Source: Janthinobacterium rivuli
GTDB taxonomy: Bacteria > Pseudomonadota > Gammaproteobacteria > Burkholderiales > Burkholderiaceae_D
Reading direction: 5' to 3'
Length of the DNA stretch: 64,000 nucleotides
Assembly: GCF_029690045.1 (NCBI RefSeq)
Contig: NZ_CP121464.1
Coordinates: 5,456,001 to 5,520,000, forward strand
Within the stretch, counting starts at the first letter, position 1. Every line of letters starts with the position of its first letter. The notes under the pieces were generated by a model. It was not told the origin of the DNA and searched no databases. It was given only the letters and a program-made list of their open reading frames with translations. Position numbers and translations under genes: made by a program. Positions 26,471 to 35,355 of this stretch are shown in pieces.

Positions 26471-27346
26471 ATGCACACGTATTCCCCCGCCCGCGACCAA
26501 TTCACGCCCGCCCATTGCGACATCGGATTCAACCGCCTCGGCTACGGCGCCATGCAACTGGCCGGCCCGCACGTCTGGGGGCCGCCGAAAGACCGCGCCG
26601 CCGCCGTCGCCGTGCTGCGCGAAGCCATCGAACTGGGCGTCAACCATATCGACACGTCGGACTTTTACGGCCCGCACGTCACCAACCAGATCATCCGCGA
26701 GGCGCTGCATCCCTATCGCGACGGCTTGACCATCGTTACCAAGATCGGCTTCGTGCGCGGCGCCGACCAGTCATGGCTGCCGGCCGCATCGCCACAGCAA
26801 TTGCACAACGCCGTGCACGACAACCTGCGCAACCTGGGCCTGGACGTGCTCGACGTGGTCAACCTGCGCGCGCCGGGCATGGCCGGCCCGGACGGCTCGT
26901 CGCTTGCCGAACCGCTGGACACCTTGGTGCAGCTGCAGCGCGAAGGCCTGGTGCGCCATATCGGCCTGTCCAATGTCGATGCGGGCCAGGTGGCCGAGGC
27001 ACAGCGCATCAGCCCCATCGTCTGCGTGCAGAACCACTACAACCTGGCGCACCGCGCGGACGATGCCCTGATCGACACCCTGGCCGCGCAAGGCATCGCC
27101 TATGTGCCCTTCTTCCCCCTGGGTGGCTTTTCGCCGCTGCAGTCCGACACCCTGAACCAGGTGGCGGCCGCCATGCAAGCGACGCCGATGCAGGTGGCGC
27201 TGGCCTGGCTGCTGCAACGCGCACCGAACATGCTGGTCATTCCCGGCACCTCGTCGGTGGCGCATCTGCGCGAAAACGTCGCGGCCGGCGCGCTCACGCT
27301 CGATGCACAGGCGCTGGAAGCATTGAGGTCGCTTGCAACTAAGTAG
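26471..27346 (+). CDS. pdxI: Pyridoxal reductase, aldo/keto reductase (PdxI/YdbC-like)
   Basis: NADPH-dependent aldo/keto reductase of 291 residues. It closely matches E. coli YdbC/PdxI as I recall it: NRLGYGAMQLAGP, GVNHIDTSDFYGPHVTNQIIREAL, VHDNLRNLGLDVLDVVNLR, GLVRHIGLSN, CVQNHYNLAHRADDA, YVPFFPLGGFSPLQS and LVIPGTSSVAHLRENVAAG. Catalytic Asp/Tyr (DTSDFYG) and Lys (VTKIGF) are present. The family reduces pyridoxal to pyridoxine in vitamin B6 salvage. AGGAG lies 5 nt before the ATG. The downstream OhrR-like gene begins 21 nt after its stop. Confidence 0.88.
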   Translation: MHTYSPARDQFTPAHCDIGFNRLGYGAMQLAGPHVWGPPKDRAAAVAVLREAIELGVNHIDTSDFYGPHVTNQIIREALHPYRDGLTIVTKIGFVRGADQSWLPAASPQQLHNAVHDNLRNLGLDVLDVVNLRAPGMAGPDGSSLAEPLDTLVQLQREGLVRHIGLSNVDAGQVAEAQRISPIVCVQNHYNLAHRADDALIDTLAAQGIAYVPFFPLGGFSPLQSDTLNQVAAAMQATPMQVALAWLLQRAPNMLVIPGTSSVAHLRENVAAGALTLDAQALEALRSLATK

Positions 27347-27362
27347 CGCACTATATATACTG
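27333..27362 (+). promoter_or_regulatory. Possible promoter for the OhrR-like gene
   Basis: TTGCAA (27333-27338) and TATACT (27357-27362) at 18-nt spacing. The predicted transcription start falls at the ATG (27368), implying a leaderless mRNA; no Shine-Dalgarno sequence is present. The -35 lies inside the end of the reductase gene. Confidence 0.4.
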
Positions 27363-27367
27363 TGCCC

Positions 27368-27829
27368 ATGGATACCACCACCGCCCCCAACCCCTTGCAC
27401 CAGGTGCCGCGCCTGGATGGCCAGCTGTGCTTTGCGCTGTACTCGACCTCGCTTGCCATGAACAAGCTGTACCGCAAACTGCTGCGCAAGCTCGGCCTCA
27501 CCTATTCACAATACCTGGTAATGATGGTGCTGTGGGAACGCGACGGCTTGACGGTGTCGGAAGTGGGCGAGCGCCTGTTCCTCGACTCGGCCACCCTGAC
27601 GCCCTTGCTCAAGCGCATGGAGCAATCGGGTTTGCTGACGCGCACGCGCGCCGCCAGCGACGAGCGCCAGGTCATCATTTCCCTCACGCAGCAGGGCGAC
27701 CAGTTGCGCCACGAAGCGGCCCTGCTGCCCGAAGCGATCCTGACGGCCAGCCACTGCAGCGTGGAGCAGGTTGTGGACATGAAACAACAGCTGAACCAGT
27801 TGCGCGACAGCCTGATGAAAAGTGAGTAA
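27368..27829 (+). CDS. ohrR: MarR-family regulator, OhrR type
   Basis: DNA-binding regulator of 153 residues. OhrR-family features are the N-terminal [37 protein letters not shown] block with the peroxide-sensing Cys at residue 21, and the winged helix [45 protein letters not shown]. In OhrR the N-terminal Cys reacts with organic hydroperoxides and releases DNA. No ohr peroxidase gene is nearby; the neighbours are a pyridoxal reductase and an M1 peptidase. A GTG two codons upstream is possible, but ATG 27368 is preferred. Confidence 0.82.
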   Translation: MDTTTAPNPLHQVPRLDGQLCFALYSTSLAMNKLYRKLLRKLGLTYSQYLVMMVLWERDGLTVSEVGERLFLDSATLTPLLKRMEQSGLLTRTRAASDERQVIISLTQQGDQLRHEAALLPEAILTASHCSVEQVVDMKQQLNQLRDSLMKSE

Positions 27830-27994
27830 AAGCCCCGCTTTCCCGAGCAAAATCAGGTAAAGCATTGCCTCGACGGCGCCAGGCAAAAGCTGGCGCAAAA
27901 TCCACCTTTCTTTATTACAAATCGATACATGGATGGCCTCACCCTGCGTATAGAATAGTTGCCACTATTTCCTTACAACAACATCAGGGTGAAT

Positions 27995-30370
27995 ATGCGC
28001 ATACCTTTCGGCTCCGTAGCCTCGCTGGCTCTCTGCTTTACCGTGTCGGCCTTCGCTGCCGAGCCATTCGACGACAAGTTCCGCCAGCTCGAAGAGGTGT
28101 TGCCCACCCCGAATACCTACCGCACCGCCTCCGGCGCGCCTGGCCACGCCTACTGGCAGCAGCGCGCCGACTACACGATCCGCGCCACCCTCGATGAAGC
28201 CAAACGCGAAATCGCCGGCAGCGGCACAATCACCTACCATAACCAGTCACCCGACACCCTTGGCTACCTGTGGGTGCAGCTGGACCAGAATATCTACAAG
28301 CCCGATTCCGATGCGCGCCGCATGGCCACGGCACCGTCGCGCCAGGCCTGGGCCAGGACGGCGGGCGAAGACACCATGAAATTCGAAGGCTTGCGCGGCA
28401 TCCTGGCGCGCGGCGACTTCCAGGGCGGCTTCAATATCCGCGCCTTGAAAGGCGCCGATGGCCAGCCGTTGAAATATGTTGTGAACCGCACCATGATGCG
28501 CATCGACTTGCCGCAGCCATTGAAACCGGGCCAGGATTTCGTCTTCCAGATCGACTGGGATTACCGCATCAACGAACAGAAGGTGCTGGGCGGGCGCGCC
28601 GGCTATGAAGTCTTCGACGACAAGAACGCCCTGTTCGAAGTGGCGCAGTGGTTCCCGCGCATGGCGGCCTATTACGACGCGGCCGGCTGGCAGCACAAGC
28701 AGTTTCTCGGCTCCGGCGAATTCACCCTGGAGTTCGGCGACTACGACGTGCAGCTGACGGTGCCCGCCGACCATATCGTCGCCTCCACGGGCCAGCTGCA
28801 AAACCCGCAAGACGTGCTGTCGTCCGCACAGCGCGAGCGCCTGGAAAAAGCGCGCAGCAGCGACAAGCCCGTCGTCATCGTCACGCAAAAGGAAGCGGAA
28901 GCGGCCGAGAAAACAGTGAGCCGCGCGCAAAAGACGTGGCACTTCAAGGCGGCCAACGTGCGCGACTTCGCCTGGGCCTCGAGCCGCAAGTTCATCTGGG
29001 ATGCGCAGGGCTACAAGAAAGGCGGCAGCGATGTGATGGCCATGTCCTTCTACCCGAAAGAGGGCAATCCGCTGTGGGAAAAGTACAGCACGCAAGCCAT
29101 CGTGCACACGATAGAACAGTACAACAAGTACAGCATAGCCTACCCGTATCCGACGGCCATTTCCGTCAACGGCCCCGTGGGCGGCATGGAGTATCCGATG
29201 ATCTCGTTCAACGGCCCCCGTCCCGTGAAAGACAAGAAGACGGGCGAGCTGACCTACTCGAAGCGCACCAAGTATGGCCTGATCGGCGTGATCATCCACG
29301 AGGTGGGCCACAACTACTACCCGATGATCATCAACTCGGACGAGCGCCAGTGGACGTGGATGGACGAAGGCCTCAACACCTTCGTGCAATACCTGGCGCA
29401 GCAGGCGTGGGAAGAAAACTACCCGGCCTCGCGCGGCGAGCCACGCGAAATCGTCGACTACATGCGTAGCCGGGACCAGGTGCCGATCATGACCAATTCG
29501 GAGTCCTTGCTGCAGTTCGGTAACAACGCCTACGCCAAGCCGGCGGCGGGACTGAACATCCTGCGCGAGACCATCCTCGGGCGCGAACTGTTCGACTACG
29601 CGTTCAAGGAATATGCGCAGCGCTGGAAGTTCAAGCGCCCCACGCCCGCCGACTTTTTCCGCACCATGGAAGACGCCTCCGGCACGGACCTGGACTGGTT
29701 CTGGCGCGGCTGGTTCTATACGACCGACCCGGTCGACATCAGCATCGACGGCATCAGCGAATACGGCGTGAGCTCGAAAGATCCGGCCACGGAAAAAGCG
29801 TGGAAAAAAGCGCAAAAGGAGGCCCAGCCGGAATCCGTCACGAGCCGCGCCAACAAGGGCATGCCGCGCCGGGTCGATGCGCATCCGGAACTGAAGGATT
29901 TCTACAACCAGCACGACGACTTCACGGTGACCAACAAGGACCGCAACGCCTATGCCGAAGCGCTGGCCAACCTGGAGCCGTGGGAAAAGGACTTGCTGAA
30001 ACAGGGCAAGCATTTGTACCTGGTCGACCTGTCGAACGTGGGCGGTATGGTCATGCCCTTGATCCTCGAGATCGAACTGAAAAGCGGCAAGAAATACGTC
30101 GAGCGCGTACCGGCCGAAGTATGGCGCTATTCGCCGAAGAAAATCACCAAGGTCGTCATCACGGATGAACCGATGGTGGGACTGGTGCAGGACCCGTACT
30201 GGGAAACGGCCGACATCGACACGAGCAACAATAGCTGGCCGCGCAAGATCACGCCATCGCGCCTGGAGCTGTTCAAGAGCGAGAAGTCGCCCAAGGATAA
30301 CCTGATGCGCGATTTTCATACGCCGCTGAAAGGCAAGAATGGCGGCTCGGCCAAGGGCGACGAGGCATGA
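27995..30370 (+). CDS. Exported M1-family metallopeptidase
   Basis: Zinc aminopeptidase-like protein of 791 residues with a signal peptide (MRIPFGSVASLALCFTVSAFAAEPF), hence periplasmic or surface-exposed. The zinc site is complete: His435-Glu436-x-x-His439 (HEVGHNYY) and Glu458 after an 18-residue spacer, followed by GLNTF. The exopeptidase motif corresponding to GAMEN is GGMEYPMI. The C-terminal ~200 residues are beta-rich and specific to this exported subfamily. AGGGTGAAT precedes the ATG. It overlaps the DUF6702 gene by 4 nt, with a TonB receptor next, which suggests processing of a ligand before uptake. Confidence 0.9.
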   Translation: MRIPFGSVASLALCFTVSAFAAEPFDDKFRQLEEVLPTPNTYRTASGAPGHAYWQQRADYTIRATLDEAKREIAGSGTITYHNQSPDTLGYLWVQLDQNIYKPDSDARRMATAPSRQAWARTAGEDTMKFEGLRGILARGDFQGGFNIRALKGADGQPLKYVVNRTMMRIDLPQPLKPGQDFVFQIDWDYRINEQKVLGGRAGYEVFDDKNALFEVAQWFPRMAAYYDAAGWQHKQFLGSGEFTLEFGDYDVQLTVPADHIVASTGQLQNPQDVLSSAQRERLEKARSSDKPVVIVTQKEAEAAEKTVSRAQKTWHFKAANVRDFAWASSRKFIWDAQGYKKGGSDVMAMSFYPKEGNPLWEKYSTQAIVHTIEQYNKYSIAYPYPTAISVNGPVGGMEYPMISFNGPRPVKDKKTGELTYSKRTKYGLIGVIIHEVGHNYYPMIINSDERQWTWMDEGLNTFVQYLAQQAWEENYPASRGEPREIVDYMRSRDQVPIMTNSESLLQFGNNAYAKPAAGLNILRETILGRELFDYAFKEYAQRWKFKRPTPADFFRTMEDASGTDLDWFWRGWFYTTDPVDISIDGISEYGVSSKDPATEKAWKKAQKEAQPESVTSRANKGMPRRVDAHPELKDFYNQHDDFTVTNKDRNAYAEALANLEPWEKDLLKQGKHLYLVDLSNVGGMVMPLILEIELKSGKKYVERVPAEVWRYSPKKITKVVITDEPMVGLVQDPYWETADIDTSNNSWPRKITPSRLELFKSEKSPKDNLMRDFHTPLKGKNGGSAKGDEA

Positions 30371-30855
30371 AGCGCTGGCGCGCGCTCGCTTGCGCCACGC
30401 TGGCCTGCGCCAGCATGGCGGCCGGCGCCCACAATTTCCACATGGGCATCGCCGACATCAGTTATAACGCGGCCAGCGGCAGCACGGAAGTGGTGCACAC
30501 CTACACGGGCCACGACGTCGAGGCGCTGCTGACGAACCTGTACCAGCGCCAGTTCGACCTGGGCCAGGAGGACAGCGAAGCGGCGCTGCGCCGCTATGTC
30601 GAAAAACAGTTTTACCTGGTGGGACCGGATGGCAAGCGATTGCGCCTGAACTGGGTCGGCATGAAAGTCAATGCCGACAATGTGGTCATCTTCCAGGAGA
30701 TCGAACGCACGCGCCTGGCCCCCGCCACGCGCATCCACAATCAGTTGCTGATCGACTTCCTGCCCAGCCAGCGCAATACCCTCAACGTGCAGGACAGCGG
30801 CACGATCCAGACGCTGATTTTCGACCGCCAGAACACGGAACTGCCGATCCGTTAA
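30367..30855 (+). CDS. DUF6702-family exported protein
   Basis: Small secreted protein of 162 residues with a signal peptide (MKRWRALACATLACASMAAGAHNFH). The HNFHMGIADISYNAASGSTEVVHTYTGHDVEALL opening and the beta-rich remainder match what I know of DUF6702, whose members accompany exported M1 peptidases. Its function is unknown. The start overlaps the peptidase stop (ATGA) and the TonB receptor begins 14 nt later, so it belongs to a three-gene unit. Confidence 0.78.
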   Translation: MKRWRALACATLACASMAAGAHNFHMGIADISYNAASGSTEVVHTYTGHDVEALLTNLYQRQFDLGQEDSEAALRRYVEKQFYLVGPDGKRLRLNWVGMKVNADNVVIFQEIERTRLAPATRIHNQLLIDFLPSQRNTLNVQDSGTIQTLIFDRQNTELPIR

Positions 30856-30869
30856 GCCCCACTACATCC

Positions 30870-32906
30870 ATGACGCCACGCTCTCTTCCCCTCATTCTCG
30901 CCGCCCTGTTTTCCGCCACCGCTGCCCATGCCGACGATATCTTTCAGCGCGTGCTGGTCGACGGTTCGCGCCTGAACCAGCTGGGCGTGGCCGATTCGGC
31001 CAACGCGGGCAGCGTCACGCAACAGCAGCTCGACGCGCGCACCAGCTACCGGCCCGGCGAATTGCTCGAAGCCGTGCCGGGGCTGATCGCCAGCCAGCAT
31101 AGCGGCGAGGGCAAGGCCAACCAGTTCTACCTGCGCGGCTTCAACCTCGATCACGGCACGGACTTGCGCACCACCGTCGACGAGATGCCCGTCAACCAGC
31201 GCAGCCATGGCCACGGCCAGGGCTGGACGGACCTGAACTTTTTGATCCCCGAACTGGCCATGCGCCTCGATTACAGGAAGGGACCGTATTCGGCGGCGCA
31301 AGGCGATTTTTCCTCGGCCGGCGCGGCGTCCGTCGTCTATGCGAACCGCCTGACGCAGGGCGTCGCCAGCGCGGGCATCGGGCAAAACGGCTTTCGCCGC
31401 GCCCTGCTGGCCGATTCCAACGATGCGGGCGACGGCAGCCTGCTGTACGCGCTCGAAGCGCAGCATAACGATGGCCCCTTCACGCAGCCGGACCGCTACC
31501 GCAAGCTCAATGGCGTGCTGCGCTACAGCGAAGGCTATGCCAACAACGGCTTCAATGTCACGGCCATGGCGTATGACGCCAGCTGGAATGCCACCGACCA
31601 GATTGCGCTGCGCGCCGTGCAGGACGGCACCCTGGGCCGCTTCGACGCCATCGATGCCAGCGATGGCGGCAAGGCGCAGCGCTACAGCCTGTCGGGAGCC
31701 TGGCGCCAGACAACGGACGACATGTCGTCCAGGGTCAGCGCGTATGTGATCGCCAACCGCCTGGCCCTGTTCTCGAATTTTACGTATGCGATGGACGACC
31801 CCGATAACGGCGACCAGTTCGCCCAGCCCGACCGGCGCGTGACGTCCGGCGTCAACGCCAGCCACACCTGGCACCGCCACACGGACAGGGGCAGCAGCGA
31901 CACCACCATCGGCCTGCAGCTACAGAACGACAATATCCACAATGGCCTGTACAACACGCGGCAGCGGCAGATCCTGTCGACCACGCGGCAAGACCATATC
32001 GTCGAATCGAGCCTCGGCGTGTATGCCGAAAACAGCACGCGCTGGTCGCGCTGGCTGCGCACCGTGGCCGGCCTGCGCGCGGACGCCTACCGCTTCGACG
32101 TGCGCAGCGACCGCGCCGCCAATTCGGGCAAGGCCAGCGACCATTTGTTCAGCCCCAGCCTGAGCGTGATCGCGGGACCGTGGCGCGATACGGAAGCGTA
32201 TCTCAACATCGGCAATGGCTTTCACAGCAACGACGCGCGCGGCACGACGATCACGGTCGATCCGAAATCGGGCGAAGCGGCCGACAAGGTCACGCCCCTG
32301 GCGCGCTCGCGCGGACTGGAACTGGGCTTGCGCAGCGCCGCCATCGCCGGCCTGCAAACGTCGCTGTCGCTGTACCGCCTGGACTTCGATTCCGAACTGC
32401 TGTTCATCGGCGACGCCGGCGCCACCGAAGCGGGCCGCCCCAGCCGCCGCTACGGCATCGAGTTTTCCAGCTACTACAAGGCGGCCAGCTGGATGTCGCT
32501 GGACCTGGACCTCGCGTATGCGCGCGCGCGTTCGCGTGGCAGCGATCCGGCGGGCGACTTCATACCCGGCGCCATCGAAGGCGTGGCCCAGCTGGCCATG
32601 ACTGTGACGCCATCGGGGCCGTGGTCGGGTTCCTTGCGCCTGCGCTACTTCGGCCCACGCCCGCTGGTGGAGGACAACAGCGTGCGCTCGTCGGCCAGCG
32701 TGGGCTTGAACGGGCGCATCGCCTACCGGATCGACAAGACCTTGCGCGTGGAGGTCGAAGGCTACAACCTGGCCAACCGGCGCGACTCGGCCATCGACTA
32801 TTACTATGCCTCGCGCCTGCCCAGCGAGGCGCAGCCCGTCGACGATATCCACTTCCATCCGGTGGAATCGCGCTCGCTGCGCCTGACCCTGGTAAAGAAT
32901 TTTTAA
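30870..32906 (+). CDS. TonB-dependent outer-membrane receptor
   Basis: Outer-membrane receptor of 678 residues. A signal peptide (cleavage after AAHA) is followed by a possible TonB box (RVLVDGSR), then a plug domain (YRPGELLEAVPGLIASQHSGEGKANQFYLRGFNLDHGTDLRTTVDEMPVNQRSHGHGQGWTDLNFLIPE). A 22-strand-type barrel follows, ending in RLTLVKNF with a terminal Phe. The plug has a His-rich loop (RSHGHGQGW). The ligand is unknown; the peptidase and DUF6702 partners suggest a peptide, a metal-peptide complex or a siderophore-like molecule. Confidence 0.9.
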   Translation: MTPRSLPLILAALFSATAAHADDIFQRVLVDGSRLNQLGVADSANAGSVTQQQLDARTSYRPGELLEAVPGLIASQHSGEGKANQFYLRGFNLDHGTDLRTTVDEMPVNQRSHGHGQGWTDLNFLIPELAMRLDYRKGPYSAAQGDFSSAGAASVVYANRLTQGVASAGIGQNGFRRALLADSNDAGDGSLLYALEAQHNDGPFTQPDRYRKLNGVLRYSEGYANNGFNVTAMAYDASWNATDQIALRAVQDGTLGRFDAIDASDGGKAQRYSLSGAWRQTTDDMSSRVSAYVIANRLALFSNFTYAMDDPDNGDQFAQPDRRVTSGVNASHTWHRHTDRGSSDTTIGLQLQNDNIHNGLYNTRQRQILSTTRQDHIVESSLGVYAENSTRWSRWLRTVAGLRADAYRFDVRSDRAANSGKASDHLFSPSLSVIAGPWRDTEAYLNIGNGFHSNDARGTTITVDPKSGEAADKVTPLARSRGLELGLRSAAIAGLQTSLSLYRLDFDSELLFIGDAGATEAGRPSRRYGIEFSSYYKAASWMSLDLDLAYARARSRGSDPAGDFIPGAIEGVAQLAMTVTPSGPWSGSLRLRYFGPRPLVEDNSVRSSASVGLNGRIAYRIDKTLRVEVEGYNLANRRDSAIDYYYASRLPSEAQPVDDIHFHPVESRSLRLTLVKNF

Positions 32907-33008
32907 CTCAACAAGAATAATTCCTGTCGCACTGCACAGGAAACGCCGCGAAGTCGTAGAATGCCAGGCTGGATAAACTGAGACAGGCCGCGTTGCGGCC
33001 GCACCGCC

Positions 33009-33743
33009 ATGAGCACTTCCGCACCGATCTTTACCGACCCGTCCCACGTCAAGGAAGCCTTGCGCGATGACGGCTATGCCGTCCTGCGCCCGCAGGACGT
33101 GGCCGCGCTGGCAGGCTGTCCGCTGGACGCATTGCGCGCGCTGGAACCAAGCTGGAATACCCTGGCGCTGGACAATTACCTCAAGGATGGCGGCCGCTAT
33201 CGCCGCCGGCGCCACTCGTGCTTCGTGCAGGATGGCGAGCGCCTGACGCAGACGGCGCACCGTCCGCATTGGCAACCGGTGGAATACAACGCCCTGCACG
33301 GCGGCATGCACCGCCTGTTCGAACCGGTCGAAGCGGCTATCGTCGCGCAAGCGGCCTGGCAGCAGCTGATCCGCGCGCTGGGCGACGCCTGCTCGCAGGT
33401 CAAGGGCAGCCAGCCCTGGTTCATTGAGGCGCACCAGTTCCGCATCGATACGACCGATGGCATCGGCCGGCCCACGCCGGAAGGCGCGCACCGCGACGGT
33501 GTCGATTTCGTCGCCGTGCTGCTGATCGGGCGCGAACAGGTCAAGGGCGGCGAGACGCGCATCTTCGAAGCGGACGGCCCCAACGGCAAGCGCTTTACCC
33601 TGACCGAACCGTGGTCGCTGCTGCTGCTCGATGACGCTGCCGTGATCCATGAATCGACGCCGATCCAGCCCGTCGGCGACCACGGACACCGCGATACGCT
33701 CGTGCTGACCTATCGCGCAGGCCAGTTCCAGGGCGAAAACTGA
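33009..33743 (+). CDS. 2OG-Fe(II) dioxygenase, amino-acid hydroxylase-like (PF10014 type)
   Basis: Oxygenase of 244 residues resembling the family that contains L-isoleucine 4-hydroxylase. Iron ligands are His161-x-Asp163 (GAHRDGVDF) and His214 (AVIHESTPI). The conserved ...YNALHGGMHRLFEPVE... and QGSQPWFIEAHQFRI-like segments (here KGSQPWFIEAHQFRI) are characteristic, as is RDTLVLTYR with its 2-oxoglutarate-binding Arg. It is a single gene with no clear SD. The likely role is hydroxylation of a free amino acid; which one cannot be told. Confidence 0.8.
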   Translation: MSTSAPIFTDPSHVKEALRDDGYAVLRPQDVAALAGCPLDALRALEPSWNTLALDNYLKDGGRYRRRRHSCFVQDGERLTQTAHRPHWQPVEYNALHGGMHRLFEPVEAAIVAQAAWQQLIRALGDACSQVKGSQPWFIEAHQFRIDTTDGIGRPTPEGAHRDGVDFVAVLLIGREQVKGGETRIFEADGPNGKRFTLTEPWSLLLLDDAAVIHESTPIQPVGDHGHRDTLVLTYRAGQFQGEN

Positions 33744-33775
33744 CAAGCGGCCACAGCATTCCCTGTGGCCAAAAT

Positions 33776-33818
33776 AGTTACTTGGAAGTTACTTTTGCAG
33801 ACCTAAATCCGATATAGT
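33776..33818 (+). promoter_or_regulatory. Promoter region with direct repeat upstream of the REC-kinase gene
   Basis: AGTTACTT occurs twice in tandem (AGTTACTTGGAAGTTACTT). TTACTT (33789-33794) with TATAGT (33813-33818) at 18 nt is a plausible sigma-70 promoter overlapped by the repeat. Confidence 0.4.
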
Positions 33819-33885
33819 CATACGATGTCGATATTGCGCGCTCACGGCGCCCAGCATCACCACACTGAAATCCTAGGAGAGGTCT

Positions 33886-35247
33886 GTGGACTCCAACAAC
33901 CAAATCAAGCCTGACGAAATCGAGATCCTGATCGTCGAGGATAGCCCGACCCAGGCGGAGCGCTTGCGCCGCCTGATCCAGTCACTGCACTATAACGCGC
34001 GCGTGGCGGCGAACGGCCAGCTGGCCCTGGCCGCCATCCGCGAGCGCAAGCCGCACCTGGTGCTGTCCGATATCGTCATGCCTGAAATGAATGGCTACGA
34101 CCTGTGCCGCGCCATCAAGTCCGATCCGACCCTGCGCGACATTCCCGTGATCCTCGTCACCTCGCTCAACGACCCGAAGGACATCATCCGCGGCATCGAG
34201 TGCGGCGCCGACAATTTCATCCGCAAGCCCTATGCGGAAGACTACCTGCTCAACCGCATCAGCCACATGCTGATGAACCAGAAGCTGCGCAAGAACCAGA
34301 ATGTGGAAATCGGCATCGCCCTGTACCTGGGCGACCAGAAGCATTTCATCAATGCGGAACGCCAGCAAATCCTCGACCTGCTGATCTCGACCTATGAACA
34401 GGCGGTGCAGGTCAACGGCGAACTGCAGGCGCGCGAACGCCAGGTGATCGAGCTGAACATGCGCCTGGCGCACCATGCGGCCGAACTGGAAACCATCAAC
34501 CGCGAAATCGCCCTGAAAAACCTGGAACTGGCCGAGGCGAGCCGAATGAAGTCGGCCTTCATCGCCAACATGTCGCATGAACTGCGCACGCCGCTCAACG
34601 CCATCATCGGGTTTACCGGCGCGCTGCTGATGAAACTGCCCGGCCCCCTGACGTCGGACCAGGACAAGCAGCTCAATACCATCCGCGCCAGCGCGCGTCA
34701 TTTGCTCTCGCTGATCAACGACATCCTGGACGTGGCCAAGATCGAAGCGGGCAAGCTGACCCTGTCGATCGAACCCGTGCACTGCCAGGAGCTGATGGCC
34801 GACGTGGCCGACACCCTGCGCCCCCTGGCCCAGCAAAAGGGCCTGGCGCTGGAACTCGAACTGGGCGAGCCGGGCCAATCTCCCGCCATCATCGACACGG
34901 ACCGCCGCGCGCTGACGCAAATCCTCATCAACCTGCTCAACAACGCCATCAAGTTCACGGAACAGGGCACGGTGCGCATCAGCCTGTCCCAGCGCGACGA
35001 GGACGGCGTGCAGGTGACGGAAATGAGCATCGCCGACAGCGGCGCCGGCATCAAGGAAGAAGACCAGGCCAAGCTGTTCCAGGCCTTCTCGCAGCTCGAT
35101 TCCACCTCCACGCGCCACGTGGAAGGCGCGGGACTGGGCCTGTACCTGTGCCAGAACCTGGCCAACGCCATCGGCGGCGCCCTGTTCTTCAACAGCGACT
35201 ACGGCTCCGGCAGCACGTTTACACTGGCCCTGCGCAGCAAGGCCTGA
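33886..35247 (+). CDS. Hybrid signalling protein: receiver domain plus histidine kinase
   Basis: Cytoplasmic protein of 453 residues starting at GTG (AGGAGAGG upstream). A receiver domain (1-125; phospho-acceptor Asp62, LVLSDIVMPEMNG) comes first. It is followed by a coiled-coil linker with AELETINREIALKNLELAEAS, a HisKA domain with His231 (SHELRTPLNAIIGF), and an ATPase domain with N (LINLLNNAIKF), G1 (ADSGAGI) and G2 (GAGLGLYL) boxes. A receiver placed before the kinase with no membrane or sensor domain indicates a signal relayed from another kinase. No partner gene is adjacent. Confidence 0.9.
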   Translation: MDSNNQIKPDEIEILIVEDSPTQAERLRRLIQSLHYNARVAANGQLALAAIRERKPHLVLSDIVMPEMNGYDLCRAIKSDPTLRDIPVILVTSLNDPKDIIRGIECGADNFIRKPYAEDYLLNRISHMLMNQKLRKNQNVEIGIALYLGDQKHFINAERQQILDLLISTYEQAVQVNGELQARERQVIELNMRLAHHAAELETINREIALKNLELAEASRMKSAFIANMSHELRTPLNAIIGFTGALLMKLPGPLTSDQDKQLNTIRASARHLLSLINDILDVAKIEAGKLTLSIEPVHCQELMADVADTLRPLAQQKGLALELELGEPGQSPAIIDTDRRALTQILINLLNNAIKFTEQGTVRISLSQRDEDGVQVTEMSIADSGAGIKEEDQAKLFQAFSQLDSTSTRHVEGAGLGLYLCQNLANAIGGALFFNSDYGSGSTFTLALRSKA

Positions 35248-35320
35248 GCTGCTGTGCGCCGCAGCATGGAACACCGGCTTTTTGCCATCGAAAAGAGACC
35301 GATACAGTAGTTCTACGGTA

Positions 35321-35349
35321 TTGCACTGCACCATTTTCAGCGCTATAGT
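35321..35349 (+). promoter_or_regulatory. Sigma-70 promoter of the candidate small RNA
   Basis: TTGCAC (35321-35326), 17-nt spacer, TATAGT (35344-35349). Transcription is predicted to begin near 35356. Confidence 0.6.
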
Positions 35350-35355
35350 AGAACT

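Noticed and set aside
28247..30319. 690-codon minus-strand frame over the M1 peptidase gene
   Set aside because: Antisense shadow of a gene with intact catalytic motifs.
31920..33746. 608-codon minus-strand frame over the TonB receptor and dioxygenase
   Set aside because: It spans two real plus-strand genes and their gap, and has no recognisable domain.
35248..35300. GCTGC...GCAGC hairpin as terminator of the REC-kinase gene
   Set aside because: Only a 5-bp stem and no T tract directly after it; the convincing terminator is at 35390-35420.
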